Source of the DNA: Lactobacillus pasteurii DSM 23907 = CRBIP 24.76 | GTDB lineage: Bacteria; Bacillota; Bacilli; Lactobacillales; Lactobacillaceae | Reading direction: 5' to 3' | Length of the DNA: 64,000 bases | NCBI RefSeq assembly: GCF_000297025.1 | Contig: NZ_CAKD01000023.1 | Coordinates: forward strand, 186,001 to 250,000 | Shown here: positions 47,030-55,948 of the stretch, in pieces | How positions within the stretch are numbered: position 1 is the stretch's first letter | Layout of the letters: each line of letters begins with the position of its first letter | Translations under genes and position numbers: made by a program | Notes under the pieces: generated by a model | What the model saw: only the letters and a program-made list of their open reading frames with translations | Database searches by the model: none | Told to the model about the DNA's origin: nothing

Positions 47030-47341
47030 TTAAGCTTCAATCTTTTCAACTGTAACCTTAGTGTAAGGTTGACGGTGACCATACTTAGTGTGAGAGTGCT
47101 TCTTTGGCTTGTACTTGAAAGTTACAACCTTCTTTTCCTTGCCTTGCTTTTCAACTTTAGCAGTTACCTTAGCACCTTCAACTAAAGGAGTACCTACTTT
47201 TACATCCTTGCCATCTGAAACAAGAACAACTTCATCAAAAGTTACTTCTGCGCCTGCTTCAACATCAAGCTTTTCAACAAAGATAGCTTCGCCTTCAGTA
47301 ACCTTGTATTGCTTACCACCGGTCTTAATAATTGCGTACAT
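47030..47341 (-). CDS. rplU: 50S ribosomal protein L21
   Basis: A 103-residue large-subunit protein: [20 protein letters not shown] and the C-terminal [28 protein letters not shown] precedes the ATG. It is preceded by an L21 leader RNA and followed after 18 bases by rpmA. Confidence 0.98.
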   Translation of the reverse strand: MYAIIKTGGKQYKVTEGEAIFVEKLDVEAGAEVTFDEVVLVSDGKDVKVGTPLVEGAKVTAKVEKQGKEKKVVTFKYKPKKHSHTKYGHRQPYTKVTVEKIEA

Positions 47342-47359
47342 TTGTACACCTCCGTAAAA

Positions 47360-47455
47360 ATACTTAGACTCGCCAACCGAGGTGTCTTCTACCTCAAAGA
47401 ACTTCTTACCTCGTTATGTGCGGTTGCAGATGTGGAGGTTCCCACAAATACAACT
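47360..47455 (-). ncRNA. Ribosomal protein L21 leader RNA
   Basis: The 5' leader of rplU contains the conserved blocks of the Firmicutes L21 leader: GGGAACCTCCACATCTGCAA, CACATAACGAGGTAAGAA, and the stem GAGGT / ACCTC followed by CGGTTGGCGAGTCT. By analogy it is an autoregulatory site bound by L21. Recognised by eye; edges are approximate. Confidence 0.85.
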
Positions 47456-47460
47456 CCTAC

Positions 47461-47489
47461 ATTTTACAACGCTATGGAGCTTTTATCAA
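47461..47489 (-). promoter_or_regulatory. Promoter of the L21 leader-rplU-rpmA
   Basis: TTGATA (47484-47489), 17-base spacer, TAAAAT (47461-47466). Confidence 0.75.
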
Positions 47490-47512
47490 TGAAAAAGCAC
47501 AAAAAAACTTAA

Positions 47513-48826
47513 TTATTCGTTTTTTGTTTTGTATTCAATCGTCTGATTACCCTCATAAGCTGGCAAGCCATTAGCCGCTCGGTAAAGTGCCCTTTCAAAA
47601 GATTGATAGCCTTTGCTTGAACTAACAGCGAATTTTACCCCATACTTACTTGAAAACTCGCGAATATTCCAGGTTGAATCGTGGGCTGCAAAAGCCGTCA
47701 CTAAAATCACAATATCCAAGTCTTTGATTTGTCGCTCCATGGCCTTTTTCTTGCCATCAAAGGCATTGATTGGGATCGGAATTCCATTGTAGCGCTGAAC
47801 TATTCCCTCTAGCATTTGTTCATTTTGGTTGTCGCCAACTGCAATACCCACGCGCTTGTAATGCAAGTCTAAATCAAGCAAGGTAAGATTTTGCTCGGTT
47901 TCAGTTTTTTCTTTGCTTTTCTTCTTAGTAGAAGCTCTTTTTTCAGCTTCAGTTTGATAAATCCAGCGAATTTGCACTGCATCGGCTGGATTTTTCTTTA
48001 AACGAATATCGCCAGTATACCAAGCCAGATCAACGATTGATCCATCTTCAAGGTGAATATTTTCACCTTGATAATAGCTGCTATCAACCGGAATAACGAC
48101 ATTTTTGCCCCGAATCTTCAATTTTTGTCCATTGATATTGCGCGTAATCGCTAATTGCCCGGCCTTGCCTTGAACAACAGCATACTTAAAATCTTCAATC
48201 TGGTCATAATCTCGCGTGCGCAACTTGCGATAGCCAACAACTCTAAGAATCTCTGCTTCATAATTTGGATTTTGCTTATCCTCAAGGGCTTCAACAATGT
48301 CGCCGCTCTTCAAGTTAAGAGTATGAACTTGAGATTCTTTAACTGTATAAACTACATCGCCATTATCATTGATCAATTCAGCTCCAGAAACCAAGCGAAT
48401 AACTGTATATCTGCGTCCCTTGCGATAGTCTTTACTGATGGGCTTTTTTGGAGTCACTGCATCCCTAAAGATCTTAGAATTGATTGCTTCTTTTGTTGTA
48501 ATCGACTTTTGAATTGCTTGTTCTAATTTGCCTAAATCCTTGCCGTATTTTTTGCTGACGCCTTTGACAAAGGTCAATTTATGGATTGTACTGACAGCTT
48601 GTTCTTTGGCTGCGTTATCTCCAGGCACTATTAAAAGCTGCGTCAATGCAGCTATCAATTTTTGAACTAGTTCTGTATCTTCTTGACTTTCTGCTATAGT
48701 TTGATCAGTTTGATCATCTGTCATCTGCAAAACTGTCTTGATGGCTGCGAGTCCATTTTTTAAGCTTTTGTCATCGCCATCAGTATTTTGCAAAATTAGC
48801 TTTAAGTTATTTCGGTAATCAAACAA
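47513..48826 (-). CDS. DUF2325 domain protein of unknown function
   Basis: About 437 residues. The C-terminal 100 resemble DUF2325 (KRVGIAVGDNQNEQMLEGIV, then LDIVILVTAFAAHDSTWNIR), a Rossmann-like fold often found in uncharacterised Firmicutes proteins. The middle (about 180-300) is beta-rich with repeated short strands; the N-terminus is helical. The TTG at 48826 is preferred (AAGGGAAGAG about 6 bases before): the longer frame from 48862 begins inside the upstream terminator hairpin. No terminator is seen before the rplU promoter. Function unknown. Confidence 0.75.
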   Translation of the reverse strand: MFDYRNNLKLILQNTDGDDKSLKNGLAAIKTVLQMTDDQTDQTIAESQEDTELVQKLIAALTQLLIVPGDNAAKEQAVSTIHKLTFVKGVSKKYGKDLGKLEQAIQKSITTKEAINSKIFRDAVTPKKPISKDYRKGRRYTVIRLVSGAELINDNGDVVYTVKESQVHTLNLKSGDIVEALEDKQNPNYEAEILRVVGYRKLRTRDYDQIEDFKYAVVQGKAGQLAITRNINGQKLKIRGKNVVIPVDSSYYQGENIHLEDGSIVDLAWYTGDIRLKKNPADAVQIRWIYQTEAEKRASTKKKSKEKTETEQNLTLLDLDLHYKRVGIAVGDNQNEQMLEGIVQRYNGIPIPINAFDGKKKAMERQIKDLDIVILVTAFAAHDSTWNIREFSSKYGVKFAVSSSKGYQSFERALYRAANGLPAYEGNQTIEYKTKNE

Positions 48827-48843
48827 ATTTTCTCTTCCCTTCA

Positions 48844-48873
48844 AAAAAGAACTTGGGATCAAGTCTCAAGTTC
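48844..48873 (-). terminator. Terminator after the tautomerase gene
   Basis: A stem AGAACTTG / CAAGTTCT with a loop of about 11 bases, followed by six T on the minus strand. Confidence 0.8.
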
Positions 48874-48885
48874 TTGTTCATCAAA

Positions 48886-49065
48886 TTAAGCTTTCCATTC
48901 GCCGTTATTGCCGTAGCTGTGCTTGCCAAGTTCATCGATAATAACATGGATGTGTTCTTTAGGAGCTCCAGTATTCTTGTGAACAGCTTCAGTTACATCT
49001 TTCATCAAGTTAGTGAGTTGTTCGTCGGTTCTTCCTTTGATCAATTGAATATGTACAAATGGCAT
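48886..49065 (-). CDS. 4-oxalocrotonate tautomerase family protein
   Basis: A 59-residue protein, [20 protein letters not shown]; removal of Met exposes the catalytic Pro1 of the family. The ATG at 49065 follows AAAGGGGA; the longer frame upstream is rejected because Pro1 would be buried. The natural substrate of such stand-alone copies is usually unknown. It lies 37 bases after the ECF S component and shares its transcript. Confidence 0.9.
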   Translation of the reverse strand: MPFVHIQLIKGRTDEQLTNLMKDVTEAVHKNTGAPKEHIHVIIDELGKHSYGNNGEWKA

Positions 49066-49102
49066 AATGAGGTCCCCTTTCAAAAAATATTGCCTAGCTA
49101 GA

Positions 49103-49702
49103 TTATATTCCATTTTTTCGCAAAATTCTTGTCAACGGCTTTAAAATTATTGGCGTTAAAACTCCAGTAAAAATCAACTCAAGAATTCCATTGCTGCCAA
49201 GTGCCACCAGCAAAATCAGAATCAATGGTTTATCGTTAATGGCTCCAAGACTAGTTACTAATTTTGCAGAATTTTGCAAATAGCAAAGATCTGTTAGCAA
49301 GATTACTAGCAAAGTATTGGCTAAAGATGCACTCATACCTGCAAATAAGTAGGTCCATGTGCCGGCATTCCTTTTTTGAGTAATTAGGCCTGGCATTAAA
49401 CCGGCTGCTACTCTCGGAACTAGTGCGATCAGCGGATTTTGAAATAGCATGATCGTAATCAAGTCGCTTGGGGCAGTATAAGCCATTATTAATCTAGTAA
49501 TTCCCCAAAATAGGCCAAATAGCGCCCCGGCTTTAGGTCCCATCAAGCAAGCATAAATAGCAATCGTCAAAGGGACGGTAGTAACTGCTGGAAGACCTGG
49601 CAGAATTCGAATATATCCAATTAAAGGGACAAACGTTTGCAATAATAAAATAGCCGAAAAAATCGCTGTTAAGGCAATCCTTTGGGTTTCTTGTTTGCGC
49701 AT
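49103..49702 (-). CDS. ECF transporter S component (vitamin uptake)
   Basis: A 199-residue membrane protein with about six hydrophobic helices. The N-terminal [19 protein letters not shown] and [20 protein letters not shown] are typical of S components of energy-coupling-factor importers (PF12822 type, as in the PanT/FolT group). A pantothenate role is possible, the more so as coaBC-linked synthesis genes are not seen, but the substrate is not proven. The EcfAA'T module must be elsewhere. ATG at 49702 (AAGG upstream) is preferred to a TTG 3 codons earlier. Confidence 0.82.
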   Translation of the reverse strand: MRKQETQRIALTAIFSAILLLQTFVPLIGYIRILPGLPAVTTVPLTIAIYACLMGPKAGALFGLFWGITRLIMAYTAPSDLITIMLFQNPLIALVPRVAAGLMPGLITQKRNAGTWTYLFAGMSASLANTLLVILLTDLCYLQNSAKLVTSLGAINDKPLILILLVALGSNGILELIFTGVLTPIILKPLTRILRKNGI

Positions 49703-49738
49703 AAAATTCAAACCTTTTCTAAAATACTGTATCTTTTG

Positions 49739-49767
49739 ATCTTAACAAAAATGTTTTTTGATCACAA
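49739..49767 (-). promoter_or_regulatory. Promoter of the ECF S component and tautomerase genes
   Basis: TTGTGA (49762-49767), 17-base spacer, TAAGAT (49739-49744) with TG one base before it. Confidence 0.7.
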
Positions 49768-49790
49768 TTTTAATACTTAAATCGTCAAGC

Positions 49791-49817
49791 AAAAAGGCGC
49801 GCTTTATACGCACCTTT
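49791..49817 (-). terminator. Terminator after the uracil-DNA-glycosylase-family gene
   Basis: Stem AAGGTGCG / CGCGCCTT (one G-T pair), 7-base loop, five T on the minus strand. Confidence 0.85.
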
Positions 49818-49827
49818 TGTTGCTTGC

Positions 49828-50397
49828 TTAAGCAATAATCTGTCTTACTAATTCTTGCAAAGCTGGAACAACATCTTGTTCAAACCAAGGGTTCTTTCTC
49901 AGCCAAATATTATTCCGCGGAGATGGATGAACCAATGGAAAGTATTCTGGCAAATATTGATCAAAAGATTGAACGACATTGGTCAACTTCACCTTTGATG
50001 GCAAGTTCAAATAGTATCTTTGGGCATAATTGCCAACTAAAATTATCAACTGCCGCTTAGGCATTGTTTCCAATAATTGAGGATGCCATTTTTGAGCAAT
50101 ATTTTTTCTAGGTGGCAAATCTCCACTCTTGCCTTTTCCCGGATAATAAAAGTCCATCGGAATATTAGCAAAATCTCCCGAATCGTAAAACTCGCTCCGA
50201 TCAACGCCGAGCCATTGTCTTAATCTGTCCCCAGAAGCGTCATTCCACATCAAACCAGTATCTTGCACCCGCTTGCTAGGGGCTTGTCCGATAATGACAA
50301 TTTTAGCAGTTTCTGGAGTAAAAAAGACTGGTTTCCAATTTTTAGCAGTAAACTCCTTATTTTCAGGAGCTGCCATAATTTCATCGATTAGGGTCAT
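49828..50397 (-). CDS. Uracil-DNA glycosylase family protein
   Basis: A 189-residue protein with the UDG-superfamily motifs IIGQAPSKRVQDTGLMWND (N-terminal active-site loop) and LVHPSPRN (C-terminal loop), with ILVGNYAQRYYL between. It is not the classical Ung (no GQDPYH) but a shorter class of UDG-like proteins; base specificity is unknown. It lies 18 bases after pepX and before a terminator, so it ends the arsC-pepX unit. Confidence 0.88.
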   Translation of the reverse strand: MTLIDEIMAAPENKEFTAKNWKPVFFTPETAKIVIIGQAPSKRVQDTGLMWNDASGDRLRQWLGVDRSEFYDSGDFANIPMDFYYPGKGKSGDLPPRKNIAQKWHPQLLETMPKRQLIILVGNYAQRYYLNLPSKVKLTNVVQSFDQYLPEYFPLVHPSPRNNIWLRKNPWFEQDVVPALQELVRQIIA

Positions 50398-50415
50398 TAA
50401 AACAACTTCTTTTCT

Positions 50416-52797
50416 TTATTTTTGATAAAAACGCAATTCAGTCTTAGCCAAATCGATTGTGTAAGTTTCGTCTTCTAATGGTCGCTTGGTCATGCCTTGG
50501 TCAGTTGAGTAAATAATCAAAGCAAGCTTGCTACCAACCGGCATGCGGTAGTAAGTTGGTTGCAACTTGAAGTTCAATTCTACAAATTGACCTGCTTCAA
50601 TCTTGCTTGGCTTGTGCATATCTGCATAATTTTGCAAGTTCATGTGAGATTTGCTAATTAATTTAGCATGGGTCAACTTGTCTGGAACAAATTCTTGCAA
50701 AGTATCGGTACCAAAGCGGTAGCCTAACTCTTGACCACCACGCATCAAGAACTTAGGAGTTGGAGTCAAACGCTTGCGATCGCCTAATTCTACTAAAGCA
50801 ACAGAAATTTGTCCCTTTGGAAGAGAACCTGCCACAGTAATAGTTACTTCTGGACGTCCGACTAAAGTTACTGGGCGGATAAATTCGTCAGTAGTAAAGC
50901 GAAGACTTGGCTTAGCCCACTTTTCATCGCCACAGATAAACTTGTATTCCCAGTCGCTTTCAGAAATCTTGGCTTCCTTAAATTCTTTTCCACCTACATC
51001 AGTGAATGAAAGCTTAGCCTTACCATTGCCATCCTTGAATAATTCACCTTCGTCAGTTGGATAGTAAACAACTTCTTGGCCCAATTCATCTGACCAATCT
51101 GCTTCTTCATGCCAGTAATCTGCTTCAAGGTTGTCTTGAATCATTACAGTTGGCCATTGCTCAGGAGCATGGTTATCAATTTCAAGCAATTCGTGAACAA
51201 ACCACAAGTTCATCAAATCAGTGAAGTCGATTGATACCAAGTTATTCATGTTGTAGTGAGGGCCTTGGTGCAAGAAGAGGTGGTGATCCTTAGGTAAAGT
51301 CTTGACCAATTGCCAAATCTTATAGACATTCTTTGGTTTAACATTCCAGTCGTTTAAACCGTGAACGCTGATCCATGAACATTTAATTCCATCAGTATGG
51401 TGACGGTAATTACGAGCTTCCCAGTAATCTGAATATTGACCAGTTACTCGGTCGCCTTTTTCAAGGAGTTCCTTTTGCATTTCTTCATATTTTGGCTTGA
51501 TCTTGAGGTATGAACCTGCATCCCAAAGATTTGATTGGCAAGTTTCAGCTAGCAAGTCTAAGTCTTCGCCTTGACATGCTTCTGGAGCAATAACCAAACC
51601 ATGTTCACGGTAATAGTCGTACCATGAAGAAATAGCAGCTTCAGATACAACAGTCTTAAGACCAGCAACGCCAGTGGTTGCGACAGCAATTTGCAAAGTA
51701 CCTAAATATGAACGACCTGTCATTCCGATATTGCCATTGCACCAAAAAGCCTTAACTTCATGCTTTTTGCTTCGATCAGTATAAGCAATGCGGTCGCCGT
51801 GAAGCCATTCAACTACAGCTTTGGCTGATTCGGTTTCTTCAGGAGCACCAGTAATTCTTAAGCCGTCGCTACCTCTAGTACCGATTCCTCCTGCAAATAC
51901 AGAAGCAAATCCGCGAGCTAAAAGGTATTCGTTTAGTGGATAAGATGACTTGTGGACAGCTTCTTCAGCCGAAACGCCTTCTCCAGCAGCTGGATGTGGA
52001 GCTTCAACAATTTGAGTATGCTCATATTTTGGATTTGTCCAAACAGTAGCATCAGTTAGGTTTTCATCAACGCTGTGGTTGCGAGCAACATTTTCAATGA
52101 TTCCACCAAAATATGGGCTAGCTGTGTATAAAGCTGGAACCTTTAAATCTTTGCCTGATTCTGCTGGACGGAAAACTGTTACTTGAATTAAGTCGCTTTG
52201 ACCATCACGATCAGTATCAAGATCAGTTTCAACGTAGACAACTTCTCTAATTACCTTATTGGTGTCAAATACAGGCAAGGCTTTTCCATTGAAGAAAATA
52301 AACTTTCCTTCTCCCCAGAATTGAGTGAAGTAACCTTTCCCAGCCATAACATCGATCAATAATTGACCGTTCTTACTTCTAGTGTTGAGCAAACGATAAA
52401 AGGCACTAATCAATTCATCGATGCTACCAATTTTTGAAACAAATGGCAAAGCTTGCTTCTTCATGAAAGCAGTCGGATCTGAGAAGTCGTAATCATAGCC
52501 GACGTGATAGCCTAAAAGTTGAAGCGCAACGTTGTAGAATTCTTGTACAGAAATTGTTTCGCGCTCAGTTTGCAAATATTCAGCTAATGTTTGATTTTCA
52601 GATACAGCAAATTCAATCATCTTAGCTTTCTTGCTTTCATCGCTTTTAGCTTCAGCAATAGTCATTTGAACTAACTTAGCAAACAATGCTGTCAAAGAAT
52701 ATGATGAATAATCATCAGGCAAGAAGTTTATTGCCTTTAATTCAGCCACTTGCTTTTCAAATGGAGTTTCAACATAAGCATATTGATTATATTTCAT
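50416..52797 (-). CDS. pepX: Xaa-Pro dipeptidyl-peptidase PepX
   Basis: A 793-residue cytoplasmic serine peptidase (family S15) releasing Xaa-Pro dipeptides from casein-like and other Pro-rich peptides. An N-terminal helical domain (about 1-150) precedes the alpha/beta-hydrolase core; the nucleophile is Ser363 in GMTGRSYLG. The C-terminal jelly-roll begins near residue 600. Start [13 protein letters not shown] at 52797 follows AAAGGAAG; an 8-codon extension upstream is rejected. Confidence 0.98.
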   Translation of the reverse strand: MKYNQYAYVETPFEKQVAELKAINFLPDDYSSYSLTALFAKLVQMTIAEAKSDESKKAKMIEFAVSENQTLAEYLQTERETISVQEFYNVALQLLGYHVGYDYDFSDPTAFMKKQALPFVSKIGSIDELISAFYRLLNTRSKNGQLLIDVMAGKGYFTQFWGEGKFIFFNGKALPVFDTNKVIREVVYVETDLDTDRDGQSDLIQVTVFRPAESGKDLKVPALYTASPYFGGIIENVARNHSVDENLTDATVWTNPKYEHTQIVEAPHPAAGEGVSAEEAVHKSSYPLNEYLLARGFASVFAGGIGTRGSDGLRITGAPEETESAKAVVEWLHGDRIAYTDRSKKHEVKAFWCNGNIGMTGRSYLGTLQIAVATTGVAGLKTVVSEAAISSWYDYYREHGLVIAPEACQGEDLDLLAETCQSNLWDAGSYLKIKPKYEEMQKELLEKGDRVTGQYSDYWEARNYRHHTDGIKCSWISVHGLNDWNVKPKNVYKIWQLVKTLPKDHHLFLHQGPHYNMNNLVSIDFTDLMNLWFVHELLEIDNHAPEQWPTVMIQDNLEADYWHEEADWSDELGQEVVYYPTDEGELFKDGNGKAKLSFTDVGGKEFKEAKISESDWEYKFICGDEKWAKPSLRFTTDEFIRPVTLVGRPEVTITVAGSLPKGQISVALVELGDRKRLTPTPKFLMRGGQELGYRFGTDTLQEFVPDKLTHAKLISKSHMNLQNYADMHKPSKIEAGQFVELNFKLQPTYYRMPVGSKLALIIYSTDQGMTKRPLEDETYTIDLAKTELRFYQK

Positions 52798-52811
52798 AAG
52801 TGCTTCCTTTC

Positions 52812-53168
52812 TTACAACCAAGTCTGGGTATAAATATCCTCTTTAAATCCACAGGTCAATTTGTCCCCGTCTACTACCAAGGGACGCTTGATCAATTTTC
52901 CATCATGTGACATCAACTCGGCAGCTTCATCAATTGTCATAGCTGGCAGCTTGTCCTTTAATTTCTGTTCACGATAATGTTGACCGCTAGTATTAAAGAA
53001 GTATCTCAACCCGCGATCAGTATGCTGAGTCATCCAGTTTACCAAGTCTTCCTTTGCAGGAGGTTGTTCAACTAAATCTTGAAAATCATAATCCACATCA
53101 TGATCTTTTAGCCATTTTTCTGCCTTTTTAGAGGTAGAACAACGTGCGTATCCGTAAAATTTAATCAT
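52812..53168 (-). CDS. ArsC/Spx-family thioredoxin-fold protein
   Basis: A 118-residue member of the ArsC-like family. Its single N-terminal Cys10 in [14 protein letters not shown] resembles ArsC/YffB rather than Spx, which has CxxC. The Arg-Pro motif [13 protein letters not shown] is conserved. True arsenate reduction is doubtful without ars genes nearby; a thiol-linked or regulatory role is possible. It lies 14 bases before pepX and appears to lead a three-gene unit. Confidence 0.88.
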   Translation of the reverse strand: MIKFYGYARCSTSKKAEKWLKDHDVDYDFQDLVEQPPAKEDLVNWMTQHTDRGLRYFFNTSGQHYREQKLKDKLPAMTIDEAAELMSHDGKLIKRPLVVDGDKLTCGFKEDIYTQTWL

Positions 53169-53201
53169 AAAAAGCCCCTTTCAAAACGAGATATTAAGTC
53201 T

Positions 53202-53210
53202 ATTTTAACA
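53202..53210 (-). promoter_or_regulatory. Candidate extended -10 for arsC-pepX
   Basis: TGTTAAAAT on the minus strand (hexamer 53202-53207), 34 bases before the start codon; no good -35. The stretch 53211-53319 has no gene I can support. Confidence 0.4.
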
Positions 53211-53319
53211 ATTTTTAGAGTGTGATGATAGTTCTAAGGAAATAATCAAACAAACTCAGCTGAAAGATTATTGACTTTAACCGAGAATCGGACAAAAAAT
53301 ATTTTCTTGAAAATTAACC

Positions 53320-53348
53320 TTGCTATTTTAAAAACTTTTGCGTATAAT
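53320..53348 (+). promoter_or_regulatory. Promoter of tRNA-Arg
   Basis: TTGCTA (53320-53325), 17-base spacer, TATAAT (53343-53348), 31 bases before the tRNA. Confidence 0.75.
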
Positions 53349-53379
53349 AATTTATGTTCTGTTGAGGACAAACATATAT

Positions 53380-53453
53380 GGTCTGGTAGCTCAGCTGGAT
53401 AGAGCAACAGTCTTCTAAACTGTGGGTCGTGAGTTCGAATCTCACCCGGATCA
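53380..53453 (+). tRNA. tRNA-Arg (anticodon UCU)
   Basis: A 74-base cloverleaf: acceptor GGTCTGG pairs with CCGGATC, D arm GCTC-AGCTGGAT-AGAGC, anticodon stem ACAGT / ACTGT with loop CTTCTAA (anticodon TCT), T arm GTGAG-TTCGAAT-CTCAC. The CCA end is not encoded. It reads AGA/AGG arginine codons. It stands alone on the plus strand with its own promoter and terminator. Confidence 0.97.
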
Positions 53454-53465
53454 TGATATATTAAG

Positions 53466-53494
53466 GGCTATGACTTATTGTCGTAGCCTTTTTT
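53466..53494 (+). terminator. Terminator after tRNA-Arg
   Basis: Stem GGCTATGAC / GTCGTAGCC (one T-G pair), 5-base loop, then six T. Confidence 0.85.
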
Positions 53495-53529
53495 ATTGCT
53501 TCAATCACCAAACAATCACCAAAACCAAA

Positions 53530-53570
53530 ATACCCCAGCTAATCATTCAAAGACTAGCTGGGGTATTTTT
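53530..53570 (-). terminator. Terminator after the osmC gene
   Basis: A perfect 12-bp stem ATACCCCAGCTA / TAGCTGGGGTAT with a 13-base loop and a TTTTGG tail on the minus strand; T's on the other side could also stop plus-strand read-through from the tRNA. Confidence 0.85.
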
Positions 53571-53571
53571 T

Positions 53572-53973
53572 CTACCCTAATTCAACCTCAATCTGCATCC
53601 CTTGTGCTACAGTCTGATACACCGTCGAAACGTGCAAAACATGCTTCAAAAAGCTTTGTCTTTCTTCATCATCCAAATCCGAATCAAAGCTTACATTCAA
53701 ATGCATCTTGCTAACGATCGATTTGCCATGGCCAAGATTGCTGGTTTCCGCATTATTTTCTACAGCAAAATTAGTCACATTCATCTTATGCGCCTTAATA
53801 ATCATTGCTGCCGACATACAAATACAAGAATTAACTGCACCGCACAACAGTTCAACTGGGCTTGGGCCTGTTTGATGCTTAGCATCATCGCTAACAAATA
53901 CATGTTCGCCAGCTTGGTTAAACTGCTGCCACTCCTGCTTGCCAACTTCTGTTTTGACTAAATACTTACTCAT
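53572..53973 (-). CDS. OsmC/Ohr-family protein
   Basis: A 133-residue OsmC-like protein. LLCGAVNSCICMSAAMIIKAHKM holds the two Cys positions (in NSCIC) of the peroxidase active-site helix, and GPSPVELL is typical. The family reduces organic hydroperoxides with lipoyl or small-thiol donors; the spacing of the Cys pair here is shorter than in Ohr, so activity is not certain. It follows the histidine kinase by 11 bases and is the last gene of the alarmone/two-component unit. Confidence 0.87.
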   Translation of the reverse strand: MSKYLVKTEVGKQEWQQFNQAGEHVFVSDDAKHQTGPSPVELLCGAVNSCICMSAAMIIKAHKMNVTNFAVENNAETSNLGHGKSIVSKMHLNVSFDSDLDDEERQSFLKHVLHVSTVYQTVAQGMQIEVELG

Positions 53974-53984
53974 TTTAAAGCCCC

Positions 53985-55265
53985 CTATTTAGCTAAATGC
54001 AAGGATACAACAAACATAATTTGTCCATCCTTGTAGTTGACTGAAATCTTGCCTTTGAAGACATTAACCAACTCTTTCGCCATCGACAAACCAATTCCAA
54101 AGCCACCAGTCTTTTTGTTGTTATTATGCGATTCATCTTCGCGATAGAAACGTTCAAAGAAGTTTCGGTAATCAACATCTTTGCCTTCTGCATAACTATT
54201 AGCAACTGTCAAAGTTGCCATCTTATTCCAATTGCTCGTACTCAATTTTACACTGATTTTTCCATTTGGATCACAATACTTCTGAGCATTATCAAGCAAG
54301 ATATTGGTCAACTCAGTTAGGCTTTTTTCCTCTGCCATCACCTGAATTTCCTTTTGAATATTTACTTGATATTGCAATTGCTTATTCTTAATGACTGAAG
54401 CAAAACTTTGGGTAGTCTTTTCAAGAATTTCTGAAAAATCTACCTTGCCCAAAGTCAGCGTTTCTGTTTCATTCATTCTCGCTAAAGCAATCAAATTATT
54501 GATCAGTTCAGTTAGTCGCTGAGTCTGCTCCTTAGTAGACTTTGTCCATTCTGACTCATTACCCATCATTTCTTGCATTTCAGTATTTGCCGAAATAATT
54601 GCAAGTGGAGTCTTCAATTCGTGGCCTGCATTAGTAATAAATTGCTTTTGCTTGTTGTAGACATTAGCAATCGGCTTAATTGCGTATTTAGACACGATAA
54701 TCAAAATAATTGCAAAGAAAATCAACGCGGCACAGCCCAATAAGGTTGCCAGCCTCAACAGCATCCAGGACTTTTCATAGATCAATGAGGTATTTAAAAA
54801 AGCTAAGATTTTTTCTCCTGCCGGGGTATTTTTGATCTGATACTCGTACAAATTATCTTCAATTGTAATTACCCCGCGTTTTTTCTTGCCGTTTGCTACC
54901 TTTTGAGAAATCTGTTTAATCTGAGTTTGTGATACATTAAAGATCTTTTGATTGTTCAAAACAGTAATCTTTTGATTAGGATCAACCAAAACTGAAATAT
55001 AACGATATTGGTAAACAGATTCTGGATTAAACCGTCCTAGCAAAAAATCCTGTGTGATCAGCGTTTTCTGCCGGTCAAAAGCTCCTCTCGTCCGCTCAGG
55101 GGTCAATTGACCATTATTATTAACTAGAACTGATAAAACTCGATTGCTTTCGTTTTTTGCTTGAGAAAAATTGGTATATACCAAGCTACCAATTGAAACA
55201 AATAAAACTAAGGCCAGAGATAAAATCGAGATAATTATGAATCGCCAACGAAATTTTTGAATCAT
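53985..55265 (-). CDS. Sensor histidine kinase
   Basis: A 426-residue membrane kinase. TM1 is at about 9-31 and TM2 at 168-192; the 135-residue outside domain has no recognised ligand fold. The dimerisation helix has the phospho-acceptor His215 in NAGHELKTPLAI, followed by an ATPase domain with an N box (TNILLDNAQKYCD), FERFYREDESHNNNKKTGGF and GFGIGLSMAKELV. No clear HAMP. It resembles CiaH-type kinases in layout; the signal is unknown. Follows its regulator by 12 bases. Confidence 0.93.
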   Translation of the reverse strand: MIQKFRWRFIIISILSLALVLFVSIGSLVYTNFSQAKNESNRVLSVLVNNNGQLTPERTRGAFDRQKTLITQDFLLGRFNPESVYQYRYISVLVDPNQKITVLNNQKIFNVSQTQIKQISQKVANGKKKRGVITIEDNLYEYQIKNTPAGEKILAFLNTSLIYEKSWMLLRLATLLGCAALIFFAIILIIVSKYAIKPIANVYNKQKQFITNAGHELKTPLAIISANTEMQEMMGNESEWTKSTKEQTQRLTELINNLIALARMNETETLTLGKVDFSEILEKTTQSFASVIKNKQLQYQVNIQKEIQVMAEEKSLTELTNILLDNAQKYCDPNGKISVKLSTSNWNKMATLTVANSYAEGKDVDYRNFFERFYREDESHNNNKKTGGFGIGLSMAKELVNVFKGKISVNYKDGQIMFVVSLHLAK

Positions 55266-55277
55266 CTTTGAACCTCA

Positions 55278-55943
55278 CTAAGCAATTAATTCAAAGCTAC
55301 CATCCTTTTCTCCTAAAATTTCGACTTTGCTTTGAATAGACTTCAATTTTTGACGTAAATATGAAATATAAACCCAAACAATTTGCTCATCAGCTTCGCT
55401 ATCATTCTTCCAAACATGACGCAAAATTTCTTCAGTCGACAGGCTCTTGCCTTGATTCATGATCAAGTAAGACAGCAAATCTGTTTCCTTATTAGTCAAT
55501 CTAATAGAATTATGGGCTAATAATTCTTGTTGATCAGCCTTTAATTCCAGATCACCAAAAGTCATATGCGGATTAGAGTAGTTGTCGCTTCTTCTTTCTC
55601 TAGAGCGCAAGCGAGCAATCAATTCTTTCAAAGAAAATGGTTTAGTCAAGTAGTCATCGGCACCAGATTCTAGTCCATTTACTCGGTCATCGATTTCTGC
55701 CTTGGCCGTTAACATAATAACGTAACTTTTATCGCCCATTTCTCTAATCGTCTTTAAAGCTGTTACTCCATCCATCACCGGCATCATGATGTCTAGAATC
55801 AAGACATCAAAAGCATTTTCTTTGACCGCGTCAACAGCTTCTTGACCATTGAAAACTGAAGTTACGTCATAACCGCTGCTAGTTAAAGCTACCGTAATAA
55901 CGCGGTTTAATTGTGGTTCATCTTCTGCAAGTAAAATCTTCAT
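55278..55943 (-). CDS. OmpR-family response regulator
   Basis: A 221-residue regulator. Receiver domain with the acidic pocket (EDE, residues 7-9), phosphorylated Asp51 in LILDIMMPVMDG, Thr79 and Lys101. C-terminal winged helix DNA-binding domain (about 125-221; TNKETDLLSYLIMNQGKSLS). It starts 5 bases after the alarmone synthetase stop, so the two are probably co-transcribed. Regulon unknown. Confidence 0.95.
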   Translation of the reverse strand: MKILLAEDEPQLNRVITVALTSSGYDVTSVFNGQEAVDAVKENAFDVLILDIMMPVMDGVTALKTIREMGDKSYVIMLTAKAEIDDRVNGLESGADDYLTKPFSLKELIARLRSRERRSDNYSNPHMTFGDLELKADQQELLAHNSIRLTNKETDLLSYLIMNQGKSLSTEEILRHVWKNDSEADEQIVWVYISYLRQKLKSIQSKVEILGEKDGSFELIA

Positions 55944-55948
55944 TGTAA

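Noticed and set aside
53281-53291. Small palindrome CCGAGAATCGG upstream of tRNA-Arg.
   Set aside because: Only four pairs, no T run, no clear role.
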